A DNA stretch of 64,000 nucleotides, taken from assembly GCA_016219965.1 (NCBI GenBank), contig JACRJM010000002.1, positions 62,001 through 126,000 of the forward strand, given 5' to 3'. This document shows, one piece after another, positions 52,410 to 61,713 of this stretch (positions are counted from its first letter, which is position 1; each line of letters begins with the position of its first letter). Below the pieces are notes generated by a model. The model was not told where the DNA came from, did no database searches, and saw only the letters and a list, made by a program, of their open reading frames with translations. This DNA comes from Candidatus Schekmanbacteria bacterium (lineage in GTDB: Bacteria; Schekmanbacteria; GWA2-38-11; J061). Position numbers and translations under genes: made by a program.

Positions 52410-53636
52410 ATGGTGCTAATTATGATTTCCGTAGAAGAAGCATTAAATCAGGTACTTGAGGAAGCACTGCCTCTTCCTTCAGAAGAAGTTTCACTTATGG
52501 AATCTCTTGGAAGGGTTTGCGCAGAAGATGTTGTGGCGTCGATAACCGTTCCTCCATGGGATAATTCAGCAATGGATGGTTTTGCAGTTCATTTGTCTGA
52601 TGTCCTGTCAGCCTCAGAGAAAGGTCCGGTAAAACTTAAAGTCATTGCGGATATTCCTGCAGGGAAACTCTACGGCGGTGCAGTAAAAGAGGGAGAATGC
52701 GTCCGTATTATGACAGGGGCGCCGGTACCTTCCGATTGCGATACAGTTATAATGAGAGAAGTAGCGGATGACAAAGGCGAATTTGTATTTATAAGGGAAA
52801 CAGCGGAGAAAGGTGAGAATATAAGGGAGAAGGGTGAGGATATTAATGTCGGCGACATAGTTGTGCATTCTGGAAAAAGGATTGAGCCTGCTGATATAGG
52901 GGTTATGGCTTCTGTTCAGGTCGTTCGCGTCAAAGTTTACCGGCAGCCTGTTGTGGCAATTCTTTCAACCGGGGATGAACTGGTAGATATTAATGAGAAG
53001 ATAACTCCGGGGAAAATTGTGACAAGCAATAACTATGCGCTTGAAGCACAGGTTTTAGAATCAGGGGCAGTCCCATTACAGATTGGCATAGTAAAAGACA
53101 AGAAAGATGACATTGAATCTGCCCTTAAAAAAGCAATGGAGGCTGATATTATTTTAACTACCGGTGGTGTCTCAGTCGGCGATTACGACTTTGTGAAGGA
53201 GGTTCTTGACCGCCTTGGGTTTAAAAAGAAATTCTGGCAGGTGGCCATGAAGCCCGGAAAACCGCTCACCTTTGGAACTCTCGGGAAATCAATAGTCTTT
53301 GGTCTGCCGGGAAATCCTACGGCCACTATGCTATGCTTTGATCTGATCGTCAGGCCTGCAATTTTAAAAATGATGGGGCATACATCCATATTCAGAAAAA
53401 AGGTGAAGGCGGAGAGTCTTGAAGATATAAAAAAGAAAGCAGGAAGAAGACATTTCCTCCGGGTCATAACAAGGTTTGAAAATGGCAGATATGTTTTCAT
53501 TACAACAGGCTCGCAGGGCTCGGGAGTGCTGACATCAATGACTAAAGCAAACAGCATAGCCATAATGGATGAAAAGGCGACATTGCTTAAAAAAGGGGAT
53601 GTGGCAGAAGTGATTTTATTAGATGAGAAAATATAA
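52410..53636 (+). CDS. moeA: molybdopterin molybdenumtransferase MoeA
   Basis: This 408-residue enzyme inserts molybdate into adenylylated molybdopterin. Family signatures include TVPPWDNSAMDGFAV at about 46-60, VRIMTGAPVPSDCDTVIM at about 98-115, LSTGDELVDI near 190 and TTGGVSVGDYDFVKEVLDRL at about 251-270. MKPGKPLTFG and FGLPGNPTA follow. ATG at 52410 or at 52422 may be used; neither has a strong ribosome site. It heads a moeA-mobB-mobA operon, implying that the cell makes molybdoenzymes with a guanine-dinucleotide cofactor. Confidence 0.94.
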   Translation: MVLIMISVEEALNQVLEEALPLPSEEVSLMESLGRVCAEDVVASITVPPWDNSAMDGFAVHLSDVLSASEKGPVKLKVIADIPAGKLYGGAVKEGECVRIMTGAPVPSDCDTVIMREVADDKGEFVFIRETAEKGENIREKGEDINVGDIVVHSGKRIEPADIGVMASVQVVRVKVYRQPVVAILSTGDELVDINEKITPGKIVTSNNYALEAQVLESGAVPLQIGIVKDKKDDIESALKKAMEADIILTTGGVSVGDYDFVKEVLDRLGFKKKFWQVAMKPGKPLTFGTLGKSIVFGLPGNPTATMLCFDLIVRPAILKMMGHTSIFRKKVKAESLEDIKKKAGRRHFLRVITRFENGRYVFITTGSQGSGVLTSMTKANSIAIMDEKATLLKKGDVAEVILLDEKI

Positions 53637-53661
53637 TTAACGGTCAGGGAGATATACATAA

Positions 53662-54333
53662 ATGTTACCACCTATTGTATCAATCGTAGGAAAATCGAAT
53701 TCCGGAAAGACAACCCTTGTTGAGAAACTCCTCCCTGAGCTTGTGCAGCGCGGCTATAAGGTGGGCACTATCAAACACCATTTCCATCCTGATTTTGATT
53801 TTGATATTGAAGGCAAAGACAGTTGGCGGCACAAGGAGGCCGGAGCATATCAGGTTATAGTTTCATCTCCCAACAAAATGGCGCTTGTACGTAATGCTGA
53901 ATATGATGCCCCGGTGTCAGAGATAAGGGAAAAATATGGCCGCGACCTGGACATCATCATGACTGAGGGGTACAAGAGGGAGAGCTTCCCAAAGATAGAA
54001 ATATTCAGGAAGGGTGTCCACGAGACCATGCTCTGTGAGAATGACGACAAGCTTGTCGCCCTTGTGACGGATGCAGATTTGAATGTTGATGTTCCGAAAT
54101 TCGGCCTTGATGATGCAAAGGAAATAATAGATTTCGTTGAAGAGAAATTTTTAAAGAAGAAAAAAACTTCTAAAGAGAGCTCTGTTAAACTCTATGTTGA
54201 CGGGAAAGATGTTACGTTGAAGCCTTTTATACAGAAGACGCTTAAAGGGATGATAAAGGGTTATCTTGAAGGGTTAAGAGACGTGGAAAATGCCGGTCAC
54301 ATCAAGGTTGAGATAACAGATGAAACTGATTAG
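53662..54333 (+). CDS. mobB: molybdopterin-guanine dinucleotide biosynthesis adaptor MobB
   Basis: The 223-residue GTP-binding protein has P-loop GKSNSGKT at 10-17, then VGTIKHHFHPDFDFDIEGKD at about 34-53 and the MobB-typical DSWRHKEAGAY. The C-terminal part (after about 160, KKKKTSKESSVKLYVDGKDV) is an extension with DxT-type strands beyond the usual 165-175 residues of E. coli MobB. It lies 25 bp after moeA. MobB assists MobA in adding GMP to the cofactor. Confidence 0.92.
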   Translation: MLPPIVSIVGKSNSGKTTLVEKLLPELVQRGYKVGTIKHHFHPDFDFDIEGKDSWRHKEAGAYQVIVSSPNKMALVRNAEYDAPVSEIREKYGRDLDIIMTEGYKRESFPKIEIFRKGVHETMLCENDDKLVALVTDADLNVDVPKFGLDDAKEIIDFVEEKFLKKKKTSKESSVKLYVDGKDVTLKPFIQKTLKGMIKGYLEGLRDVENAGHIKVEITDETD

Positions 54334-54370
54334 TCTTTAATGTAGATAATGAAATGAAAGGAAAGTAATT

Positions 54371-54994
54371 TTGGATTTTAAAATTCCAAGCGAATGGGAT
54401 TACAAGAATGTTTACTGTTTCATACTTGCAGGTGGGAAAAGCACAAGGCTTGGTTTTGACAAGGCAAGTGCCCGCATAGGAAATGAATCACTCATTGAAC
54501 TAGTGATAAGAAAAATAAGCCCTATTTTTGAAAATATAACTGTTATTACAAGGAAGGATAGCCAGATTCCTGATATGGGATATAAGGTTTTGTACGACCT
54601 CATGCCAGGTTCAGGTTCCCTTGGCGGCATCTATACAGGGCTTGTGAGATCTCCTTCATATTATAATTTTTTCTTCTCCTGTGATATGCCTTTCATTGAA
54701 CCTGAATTCATCAAAAGCATGCTTGATGAACCAAAGAATTATGACATACTCATGCCGCGCTCAGGGAAAAACTTCGAGCCTCTTCATGCAATATATGCAA
54801 AGGGATGTCTTCCTGTAGTAAGGCAGCTTCTCGCATCAGGGGTATTGCGGATAATAGACCTCTTCTCCAAAGTCAATGTAAAATACATAGAAGAGTCGCA
54901 GTGGAAGAAGTTTGATAAGAACGGGAAGATGTTCCATAACATCAACACACCTGACGACTTAAAACTCGCTCAGGAACAATGCCTCAGGAAATGA
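54371..54994 (+). CDS. mobA: molybdenum cofactor guanylyltransferase MobA
   Basis: This 207-residue nucleotidyltransferase has LAGGKSTRLGFDK at 19-31 (the consensus is LAGGxSxRMGxDK). SGSLGGIYTGL near 78 and FFSCDMPFIEPEFIKSM near 98-114 contain the metal-binding aspartate region. The start is TTG at 54371 with AAAGGAAAG upstream. It joins GMP to molybdopterin to make the MGD cofactor. The yidD-like gene overlaps its end by 16 bp. Confidence 0.92.
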   Translation: MDFKIPSEWDYKNVYCFILAGGKSTRLGFDKASARIGNESLIELVIRKISPIFENITVITRKDSQIPDMGYKVLYDLMPGSGSLGGIYTGLVRSPSYYNFFFSCDMPFIEPEFIKSMLDEPKNYDILMPRSGKNFEPLHAIYAKGCLPVVRQLLASGVLRIIDLFSKVNVKYIEESQWKKFDKNGKMFHNINTPDDLKLAQEQCLRK

Positions 54995-55455
54995 CCAGAA
55001 AACCATACTTTCTTTTTTGGGTAGCAGTTATTTCGCTTGTCCTGATTATCTTTTCCATAACTTCAACTTCAGCTCAGGCTTCGGGACTTAACAGCCCCGA
55101 TGAGTTTAATTCAAAAAGTAATGGATCAACAGCAAACAAAGATGATTTTACAATTTCAGAAATAGTAACATCTCCTCTTCGCTCCCTTTTTCTTGGAGGG
55201 CTGAAGATATACCAGTTAGGAGTTGCGGATATCGGTGGCTCGCGCTGCGGGATGTATCCTAGCTGTTCATCCTATGGAGTTCTGGCTGTTAAAAAGCATG
55301 GAGGGCTGATTGGACTTGCAATGACTGCTGACAGGCTTATCCATGAGGCAGAGGAACTTCAAACCGGAGCTCTTGTAAATAAGGGAGGAAAAGTTCTTGT
55401 CTATGACCCGCTGGAATATAATGATTTCTGGTGGCATAAAGGAAAAAATGAATGA
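54979..55455 (+). CDS. yidD: YidD-like protein with an export signal
   Basis: The 158-residue protein starts with a hydrophobic segment (about 10-32, FLFWVAVISLVLIIFSITST) and a possible cleavage site after AQA. After a short linker, SPLRSLFLGGLKIYQLGV and SRCGMYPSCSSYGVLAVKKH at 88-107 give the YidD pattern (the conserved two Cys in RCxxxPSCS). GGLIGLAMTADRLIHEAEEL follows. Classical YidD is about 85 residues and cytoplasm-facing, next to rnpA and yidC. This copy is longer, apparently exported, and coupled to a TPR gene, so its role may differ. Confidence 0.72.
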   Translation: MPQEMTRKPYFLFWVAVISLVLIIFSITSTSAQASGLNSPDEFNSKSNGSTANKDDFTISEIVTSPLRSLFLGGLKIYQLGVADIGGSRCGMYPSCSSYGVLAVKKHGGLIGLAMTADRLIHEAEELQTGALVNKGGKVLVYDPLEYNDFWWHKGKNE

Positions 55456-56390
55456 GAGTATTATTCCATTATAGAGTTCTGCTCATTGCACTTCTATTTT
55501 TTCTAAGTTCCTTCTCTGCATGGGCAGAAGATGTGCCGCCGGCAGATGAAGCTTCAAGACTGCTTAACTTTGCCGGTGAGCTTTCCAAATCAGGAGATTA
55601 TTACCGTGCTATCACAGAGTTTAAACGCTTCATTTCATATTATCCTGAAGATACCCGCATAAAAGATGCGAAGCTTGGAATTGGAAGCTCTTATTTCAAA
55701 GCAGAAAAATGGAATGAGGCAGTAGAGGCTTATCGGGACTTCCTGAAAAATTATCCTGATGGGAAAGAGGCTGACGATGCAATTTATAATATGGCTGTAT
55801 CTTTTATAAAGATGAAGCAGATGGAAAAAGTAAAAAAGCTTATTTCCGAGGTGGAAGAAAAATCCCCAGAAGGCGAGCTTTTAAACAGGCTTAAACTGCT
55901 AATGGGAAAGTCGCTTGTTCAGGAAGGGTATCTTGATGAGGCTGAGCGGGAACTTGCAAAGGTGGGAAGTGAAAGTGAATTGCGGGGTGAATCTGAAAGG
56001 CTTGCGGCAGGTATAAAGGGAGCAGAAAATCTAAAATTGAAATCACCTGTTCTTGCAGGAGTGATGTCAGCAGTTTTCCCGGGAGCAGGTCAGCTTTATG
56101 CCGGAAGAAAAAAAGATGCCGCATTCTCACTTATACTTAACGGGCTTTTCACATGGGGGGCAATAGAATCATTTAACCGCGATATTTATGTTGCAGGAGC
56201 AATCCTTTCATTTTTTGAGCTTGGCTGGTATTCAGGAAACATTTACAATGCCATATCTGATACTTACAAATACAATAACAATGTAAGAGAGAACTATTTC
56301 AAAGAGCTTTCCATGAAAGACCGTGAATCTTCCGTCACAAACTTTTCCCGCCTTGACACTTCTGGCATATTACTGCAGGTGAAATTTTAA
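55452..56390 (+). CDS. exported TPR protein with C-terminal membrane helices
   Basis: The 312-residue protein has a signal peptide (about 1-25, ending SAWAE). TPR repeats follow at about 30-190 (GDYYRAITEFKRFISYYPED; WNEAVEAYRDFLKNYPDGKE), in the style of BamD/YbgF. Its C-terminal half has two or three hydrophobic helices: GVMSAVFPGAGQLYAGRKKD at about 200-219 resembles the TM2/DUF5683 motif, and FSLILNGLFTWGAIESF follows. ATGA overlap with the yidD-like gene makes the two a unit, possibly at the cell envelope. The function is not known. Confidence 0.72.
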   Translation: MRVLFHYRVLLIALLFFLSSFSAWAEDVPPADEASRLLNFAGELSKSGDYYRAITEFKRFISYYPEDTRIKDAKLGIGSSYFKAEKWNEAVEAYRDFLKNYPDGKEADDAIYNMAVSFIKMKQMEKVKKLISEVEEKSPEGELLNRLKLLMGKSLVQEGYLDEAERELAKVGSESELRGESERLAAGIKGAENLKLKSPVLAGVMSAVFPGAGQLYAGRKKDAAFSLILNGLFTWGAIESFNRDIYVAGAILSFFELGWYSGNIYNAISDTYKYNNNVRENYFKELSMKDRESSVTNFSRLDTSGILLQVKF

Positions 56391-56463
56391 ATTTTGCAAT
56401 AATATTTGTCTAAGTTAAATTTCTTTTTCTGTTCTCCTGCAAAGTAATAAATTCGAATGCGGC

Positions 56464-56517
56464 TATGCAGTTCCGCTCAGGCTTAAAACTTTATGCGCCT
56501 TCTGCGGAATCTGCCAA
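56464..56517. repeat. dispersed hairpin repeat, copy 3 (inverted relative to copy 1)
   Basis: TATGCAGTTCCGCTCAGGCTT...GCGGAATCTGCCAA aligns along its whole ~53 bp with the reverse complement of copy 1 (14397-14450), by my count at roughly four of five positions. It is an intergenic hairpin about 100 bp upstream of the LVIVD gene. Confidence 0.6.
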
Positions 56518-56613
56518 GACGATTAAAAAAGACAAAAATAAATTGCGTTTTTTCCACTGCACCACTAATATCTAAAAAAATTATAGATAATAATCTAAAA
56601 TATAAATAACAAT

Positions 56614-59600
56614 ATGTTTCATTCCAATAATTTAAAAATAACAGCATTTCTTGCTATTGTTTTTTCATTTCTTCTTGCCTTCAATTTATCTGCTTTTGAT
56701 ATTAAGCCACTTGGTTCTTTTGGCGGGGAATTCTATGATGTTGCTGTAAGTGGAAAGTATGCCTATGTTGGCACTGCCAATGGGCTATTAGTATTTAATG
56801 TATCAGATCTCTCTTCTCCGGAATTAATCAGCTCCTATAAAACATCTCACAAAATACGGCATGTTCAGGTTTCAGGGAAAAGAGCCTATATCGCGGATGG
56901 AAAAATATTTAAAATAATAGATGTAAGTAAACCATCTTCTCCCAAACTGACCGTTTCATATGAGGCTTCAGGAAGAATAGCAGATTTTTCAGTGTCCGGT
57001 GAGAATGCCTATCTTGCCGTTAAGAAGAAAAAAGTTAGCTTAAAGATAGTAGATATCAGCAACCCATCAATGCCTCTGCTCCTTGGTTCCTATGATGATA
57101 TTAATATTAGAGGCGGTATTTCTGTTTCAGGAAATGAAGTTTATGCTGCAGATTATAAGAGTCTCAAGATAATAGATGTAAGCAATCCTGCTTTTCCAAA
57201 ACTTGCCGGTTCATATGATTCAGATTACTATTTCACTGCTCTCGCTGTTTCGGAAAATATTGTTTACGCAGGTACAAATATTGGTTTTGAAACCATAGAT
57301 GTAGAGGAGCCATCTTTACCCAAACTGCTCGGATCTTTTGATACATATGGAAAGGTGAGAGGGCTCCATATCTCTGGCAATAAGGTATGTGTTACTGATA
57401 AGGGAGGGCTTAAGGTAATAGATGTAACTGACCCTTCCTCACCTAAATCATTTTGCTCATATACTGAAATAACTTCTGCGCGCGGTGTTTATATGTCAGG
57501 CAATTCAATCTATATTGCTGATAGACAGGAAGGGTTAGTGTTGTTGGAAGTTGGAAACATTTTGTTCCCGTTGATTGGCTCTAATAAAATGTATTCAGAT
57601 GAATACGCTTTGGATCTGTTTGTCTCAGATTCTACAGCCTATGTATTAGTTGCTCCCTATGGTAAGGTTTCTCAGACAACTCTTGAAATAATAGATATAA
57701 GCGATCCATCAGCCCCTGCATTTCTTGGCTCATGTATTATAAATGGTAAGGCTGCAAAGGTTGTTGCATCTGACGGAAAAGCCTATGTATTGGTTAACAG
57801 CCTGGACTCTTATTCTACTGATTGTAATCCAGAAGGAGACTATTCCTGGAGTTTAACTATAATAGATGTAAGTGATCCTTCATCACTATTGCCTATTGGT
57901 AACTATGATTCTGGATGCCAAATAAATGATATATTTGTTGAAGGAGTAAATGTCTATCTTGCAGCAGATTACGCAGGACTTTTGATAGTTGATGTAAGCA
58001 CACCAGATTCACCTGTTCTTCTTGGCTCATACAATACTGGTGAGTATGTTTATGGAGTTTATTTATCAGATGGAAATGCGTATCTTACAGATGATGGCGG
58101 TCTAAAAATAGTAGATGTCAATAATCCTTCTTCGCCGGAGCTTCTGGGGTCTTATGATAATTATGGAGGATTCCAGGAAGTCTTTATTTCAGGAACGGCT
58201 GCGATTATTGGTTATTATAATGGTATGGCGATAATAAACGTAAGTGATCCATCATTGCCAAAACTGATTGGGTCATATAGTCCAAATACTGATATTAGCG
58301 ATATTCATGTTTCCGGAAATAGAGCGTATGTTATCAATAAGCGCTCTCTTTTAGTAATAGATTTAAGTGACAGTTCTTCTCCTGTTTCATTGGGTTCTTT
58401 TTACCAACCCGGAAGTATTAGAGAATCTTTTATTTCAGGTTCAACAGCCTATGCAGTCACCTATTTGGGAGATTTCCTGACAATAGATATTGCTAAAATT
58501 TCTTCTCCGACGTTGTCAGGAAGATATAAAACAATAAGCGAAATGTTGGAGTGTTATGTTTCAGATGATAAAGCATATATAGCTGCAGGCGGAAAAGGTT
58601 TACTAATACTTGATATTTCCAAACCGGTTTCACCGAAATTGCTTGGTTTGTATGATACAGACTCTGCGCGTGATGTTTATGTGTTAGATAATAAGGCATA
58701 TATTCTCTACAACAATGGACTAAAAATAATAGATGTGAGCAAGCCTTCTGCACCCAAGCTCATTGGTTCGTATGAATCTCCTGATTATTATTTTCGTAAA
58801 GTCCGCGTTATTAAAGAAATAGCTTATCTTGCTTATACTAATGGGGTTGCCATAATAGATGTGAAAGACCCTTCATCACCGAATTTCCTTTCAAGGGTTA
58901 ACACCCTTAATGGCGATGATGCTGACTACGATCTCCGTGATATTTATTTTTCAGACAATAAGATATTTGTAGCCCATTCTTTTATGGGAGTAAAAATAAT
59001 AGATGTATCAAACCCTGCATCACCGAAAAAAATAAATACATACCACACTTCATCCTATGTCTCAGATATTTATGTTGAAGGGAAAACAGCTTATGTTGCC
59101 AGTTCTGATGGACTTTCAATTATAGATGTCAGTAATCCATCCAAGCCTAAAAGCCTATCTGTATTTGAGCCTGAAAATTCTAGGGAATATAGTGAAATAT
59201 ATGTTTCAGGATCGACTGTATATGCCGGTGGAGCTACACGCATTAAAAATAGATGGAAACATATGGTTGATATAATAGATGTTAGTAATTCATTTACTCC
59301 GAAGTTGCTTGGTTCATATGATACAACTGACCATATTAGCTCTCTCTTTGTTTCCGGAAATAAAATGTATATTTCTGAAGGAGATAAAGGAATTCAAATC
59401 ATCAAAGTTCCCGCAGTGCCCGGGATAAAGTCTGTTCATCAGGCTGATGATTTATATAAAAACGAATTGCTTATAAAAGGGGAAGGCTTCGGAAATAAGA
59501 AGGGGGCTGTTTGGATAAACAAGAATGGTGCAGAATTTAAATGCGAAGTTATTTTCTGGAACAGTAAGAAAATAAAAGTGACTATACCTAACATGGTACT

Positions 59601-59682
59601 TTATGGCACTCAGGAAGTGATAGTTCAAAATAAAGATGGCTTAAAGTCAAACGGCTTCTCATTTAAGAGACGTTTTAATTAG
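56614..59682 (+). CDS. secreted giant LVIVD beta-propeller protein with a C-terminal IPT/TIG domain
   Basis: The 1022-residue product has a signal peptide (about 1-28, ending FNLSAF). Then about 20 repeats of some 45 residues occur, each with a consensus like GNKAYIADG...LKIIDVSNPSSPKLLGSYD. These are LVIVD repeats, which build beta-propeller blades; 20 blades would give about three propellers. The last 100 residues (LLIKGEGFGNKKGAVWINKN; KIKVTIPNMVLYGTQEVIVQ) are an IPT/TIG Ig-like fold. It is surface or extracellular with a likely binding role. A single-gene unit. Confidence 0.88.
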   Translation: MFHSNNLKITAFLAIVFSFLLAFNLSAFDIKPLGSFGGEFYDVAVSGKYAYVGTANGLLVFNVSDLSSPELISSYKTSHKIRHVQVSGKRAYIADGKIFKIIDVSKPSSPKLTVSYEASGRIADFSVSGENAYLAVKKKKVSLKIVDISNPSMPLLLGSYDDINIRGGISVSGNEVYAADYKSLKIIDVSNPAFPKLAGSYDSDYYFTALAVSENIVYAGTNIGFETIDVEEPSLPKLLGSFDTYGKVRGLHISGNKVCVTDKGGLKVIDVTDPSSPKSFCSYTEITSARGVYMSGNSIYIADRQEGLVLLEVGNILFPLIGSNKMYSDEYALDLFVSDSTAYVLVAPYGKVSQTTLEIIDISDPSAPAFLGSCIINGKAAKVVASDGKAYVLVNSLDSYSTDCNPEGDYSWSLTIIDVSDPSSLLPIGNYDSGCQINDIFVEGVNVYLAADYAGLLIVDVSTPDSPVLLGSYNTGEYVYGVYLSDGNAYLTDDGGLKIVDVNNPSSPELLGSYDNYGGFQEVFISGTAAIIGYYNGMAIINVSDPSLPKLIGSYSPNTDISDIHVSGNRAYVINKRSLLVIDLSDSSSPVSLGSFYQPGSIRESFISGSTAYAVTYLGDFLTIDIAKISSPTLSGRYKTISEMLECYVSDDKAYIAAGGKGLLILDISKPVSPKLLGLYDTDSARDVYVLDNKAYILYNNGLKIIDVSKPSAPKLIGSYESPDYYFRKVRVIKEIAYLAYTNGVAIIDVKDPSSPNFLSRVNTLNGDDADYDLRDIYFSDNKIFVAHSFMGVKIIDVSNPASPKKINTYHTSSYVSDIYVEGKTAYVASSDGLSIIDVSNPSKPKSLSVFEPENSREYSEIYVSGSTVYAGGATRIKNRWKHMVDIIDVSNSFTPKLLGSYDTTDHISSLFVSGNKMYISEGDKGIQIIKVPAVPGIKSVHQADDLYKNELLIKGEGFGNKKGAVWINKNGAEFKCEVIFWNSKKIKVTIPNMVLYGTQEVIVQNKDGLKSNGFSFKRRFN

Positions 59683-59711
59683 AAACTCTTCGTAGTTTCA
59701 TTCAGTTTTTT
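59682..59711 (+). terminator. weak terminator-like hairpin after the LVIVD gene
   Basis: GAAACT (59682-59687) and AGTTTC (59694-59699) pair perfectly around a 6-base loop, followed by ATTCAGTTTTTT. The stem is A+T-rich and short, so termination is uncertain. Confidence 0.3.
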
Positions 59712-59795
59712 ATTATCAGTTGTTCCTCTCATTCTTTCATGATAGATTTTTTTTAATAGATGTTAATGGTATTTATAATATTGGAGGAACTATGC

Positions 59796-61694
59796 ATGAA
59801 GGAGCTGGTAAAAGAGTATCTTGACGGCAAAGTGACAAGGCGCAGCTTCATGCAGGGGCTTCTTGCAGTAGGCTTCAGCTTTCAGGGGAGCAATGCTTTG
59901 CTCAATTCAGTTGCAAGTGCGGCTGAAACTCCTATCCAGAAAAAAAGCGTTACCGGCACAGGAGGTGAGATAGCTATTGAAACAGTTCTTGCCGGCGGGG
60001 TTGAGTATATGTTTGCATCAAATGGCACAGGGCTTTACCCGATTTATGATGCCCTTGTTGACCGGCTCAAGCCGCGCTTTATACTTGGCACGGAAGAGGG
60101 TCAGGTAGTTGCAATGGCTGAAGGTTATCACCTTGCCACAGGCAAAACTGCTTTCGTTAATATGTCACGCATCGGGCTTCCTCATGCTTCCAACAATCTC
60201 TACAATGCATGGAAAGACCAGTCATCTATTGTCGTAATAACCGATGCACCTGACAGCAGGTTTGACGGAAGGAATGGGTTCGAGGACGTTGATGACTGGC
60301 TTGAAGCCGTTGGGCAGTTCACGAAATGGCGATTCATGGTAAAACATCCTGAAAGGATTCCAGAGCTAGTGCGGCGCGCCTTCCAGCTTTCTTCGATGCC
60401 GCCCGGAGGTCCTTCCTATCTGATGATTCCCACTGATGTGCTTACGCGCGAGGGTTTGACCGCTGAAATTCCTGTTTCTCATTATCCTGAGTTTTCAACA
60501 AAAATAGAGCCTGATAAAAAAGAGATAGAGCGCGTTGCAAAGATGCTTCTTGAATCCAAATCACCGCTCCTCCATGTTGGGCACGAAGTTACAAGAGCCG
60601 GAGCAGTAAAAGACCTGATTGAACTTGCCGAACTTTTAAACATACCGGTAACACAGGGGTTGAGCTGCTACAAAGATTTTCCAACTAACCACTTTCTCTT
60701 TAATGGAGGATTCATCACAGGACTTACCTATGATGTGAACATAGACCTGTTCATGAATATTGGAGGGCAGATGCCTGACATGAGCCTTATGGCACGCGGG
60801 ATTCCGGGACCTTTGCCCTTTGGAGCGAAGATAATTCATGCACGTATAGACTCATCAGACATTGCACGGGTAAATCCTGTAGATGTGGGGATTGTGGCTG
60901 ATGTGGGAGAAACAATAAAAGGGATAAGGGATGCTGTAAAAAGCATGGCTACGGCTGAACAGCTTGAGAAAATAAAAAAGGGAAGGGAAGGAAAAATACT
61001 TTCATTTACCGCAAAGCTTAAGGCAATGAAAGAGCAGAGGATAAAGAAGAACTGGGACAAGTCAGTCATATCCTGGGAAAGGCTCACAGGCGAGATTAAC
61101 AGTATAATAGAGAATGATGCTGTAATAGTCCCTGAAGTTGAAAATCCCGCAGGCTCAACGGATATCATGGAATTTTCCCCAGACGGAAAAGCTTGCATCG
61201 GGTGGACTATGGGGTCTGCTCTTGGCTGGGGGCATGGTGCTGCAGCAGGTGTAAAGATTGCGATGCCTGACAGGCAGGTCATATCGCTAATCGGGGACGG
61301 TGGGCTTATGTTCTGCGGTTGTTCCGCTCTCTGGAGTATGGCAAGATATGAGATCCCTGTTATCACTGTTGTCTATAACAACCGCAGTTATGACGGACCA
61401 AGACACAGGATGTTCGGCATGGGAAGAAGGCAGGGGCAGGAAGGAAAAGATATGGCTTGTTATCTTGGCAACCCTGACGTTGACTATGCGGGGTTTGCGA
61501 AAAGTTTTGGTGTACAGGGGGAGAAGGTGGAAACACCAGCCCAGATAAAGCCTGCCCTGGAGCGTGCTGTGGCTGCGACAAAAAGAGGCGAGCCCTATCT
61601 TATTGATGCAGTAATCGAAAGACTTGGTCCGGGTGCTTCATCCACATGGTATCCTAAAACATCCATTAAAGATATGCGGACAAGGCAGGTTTAA
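59796..61694 (+). CDS. ThDP-dependent acetolactate-synthase-like enzyme with a Tat signal
   Basis: ATG at 59796 follows GGAGG by 8 bp. The first 43 residues are a twin-arginine signal: VTRRSFMQGLLAVGFSF (R15-R16) then a hydrophobic core and ASA cleavage. The 632-residue enzyme then shows three ThDP-enzyme domains. The N-terminal domain has the active glutamate in LGTEEGQVVAMAEGYH. A middle domain is near 230-360 (LLHVGHEVTRAGAVKDLIEL). The C-terminal domain has the ThDP motif GDGGLMFCGCSALW ending VYNNRSYDG. It looks like a decarboxylase or carboligase folded in the cytoplasm and exported by Tat. The substrate is unknown. Confidence 0.88.
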   Translation: MKELVKEYLDGKVTRRSFMQGLLAVGFSFQGSNALLNSVASAAETPIQKKSVTGTGGEIAIETVLAGGVEYMFASNGTGLYPIYDALVDRLKPRFILGTEEGQVVAMAEGYHLATGKTAFVNMSRIGLPHASNNLYNAWKDQSSIVVITDAPDSRFDGRNGFEDVDDWLEAVGQFTKWRFMVKHPERIPELVRRAFQLSSMPPGGPSYLMIPTDVLTREGLTAEIPVSHYPEFSTKIEPDKKEIERVAKMLLESKSPLLHVGHEVTRAGAVKDLIELAELLNIPVTQGLSCYKDFPTNHFLFNGGFITGLTYDVNIDLFMNIGGQMPDMSLMARGIPGPLPFGAKIIHARIDSSDIARVNPVDVGIVADVGETIKGIRDAVKSMATAEQLEKIKKGREGKILSFTAKLKAMKEQRIKKNWDKSVISWERLTGEINSIIENDAVIVPEVENPAGSTDIMEFSPDGKACIGWTMGSALGWGHGAAAGVKIAMPDRQVISLIGDGGLMFCGCSALWSMARYEIPVITVVYNNRSYDGPRHRMFGMGRRQGQEGKDMACYLGNPDVDYAGFAKSFGVQGEKVETPAQIKPALERAVAATKRGEPYLIDAVIERLGPGASSTWYPKTSIKDMRTRQV

Positions 61695-61713
61695 ATCAAA
61701 AGGTATTATTTAA

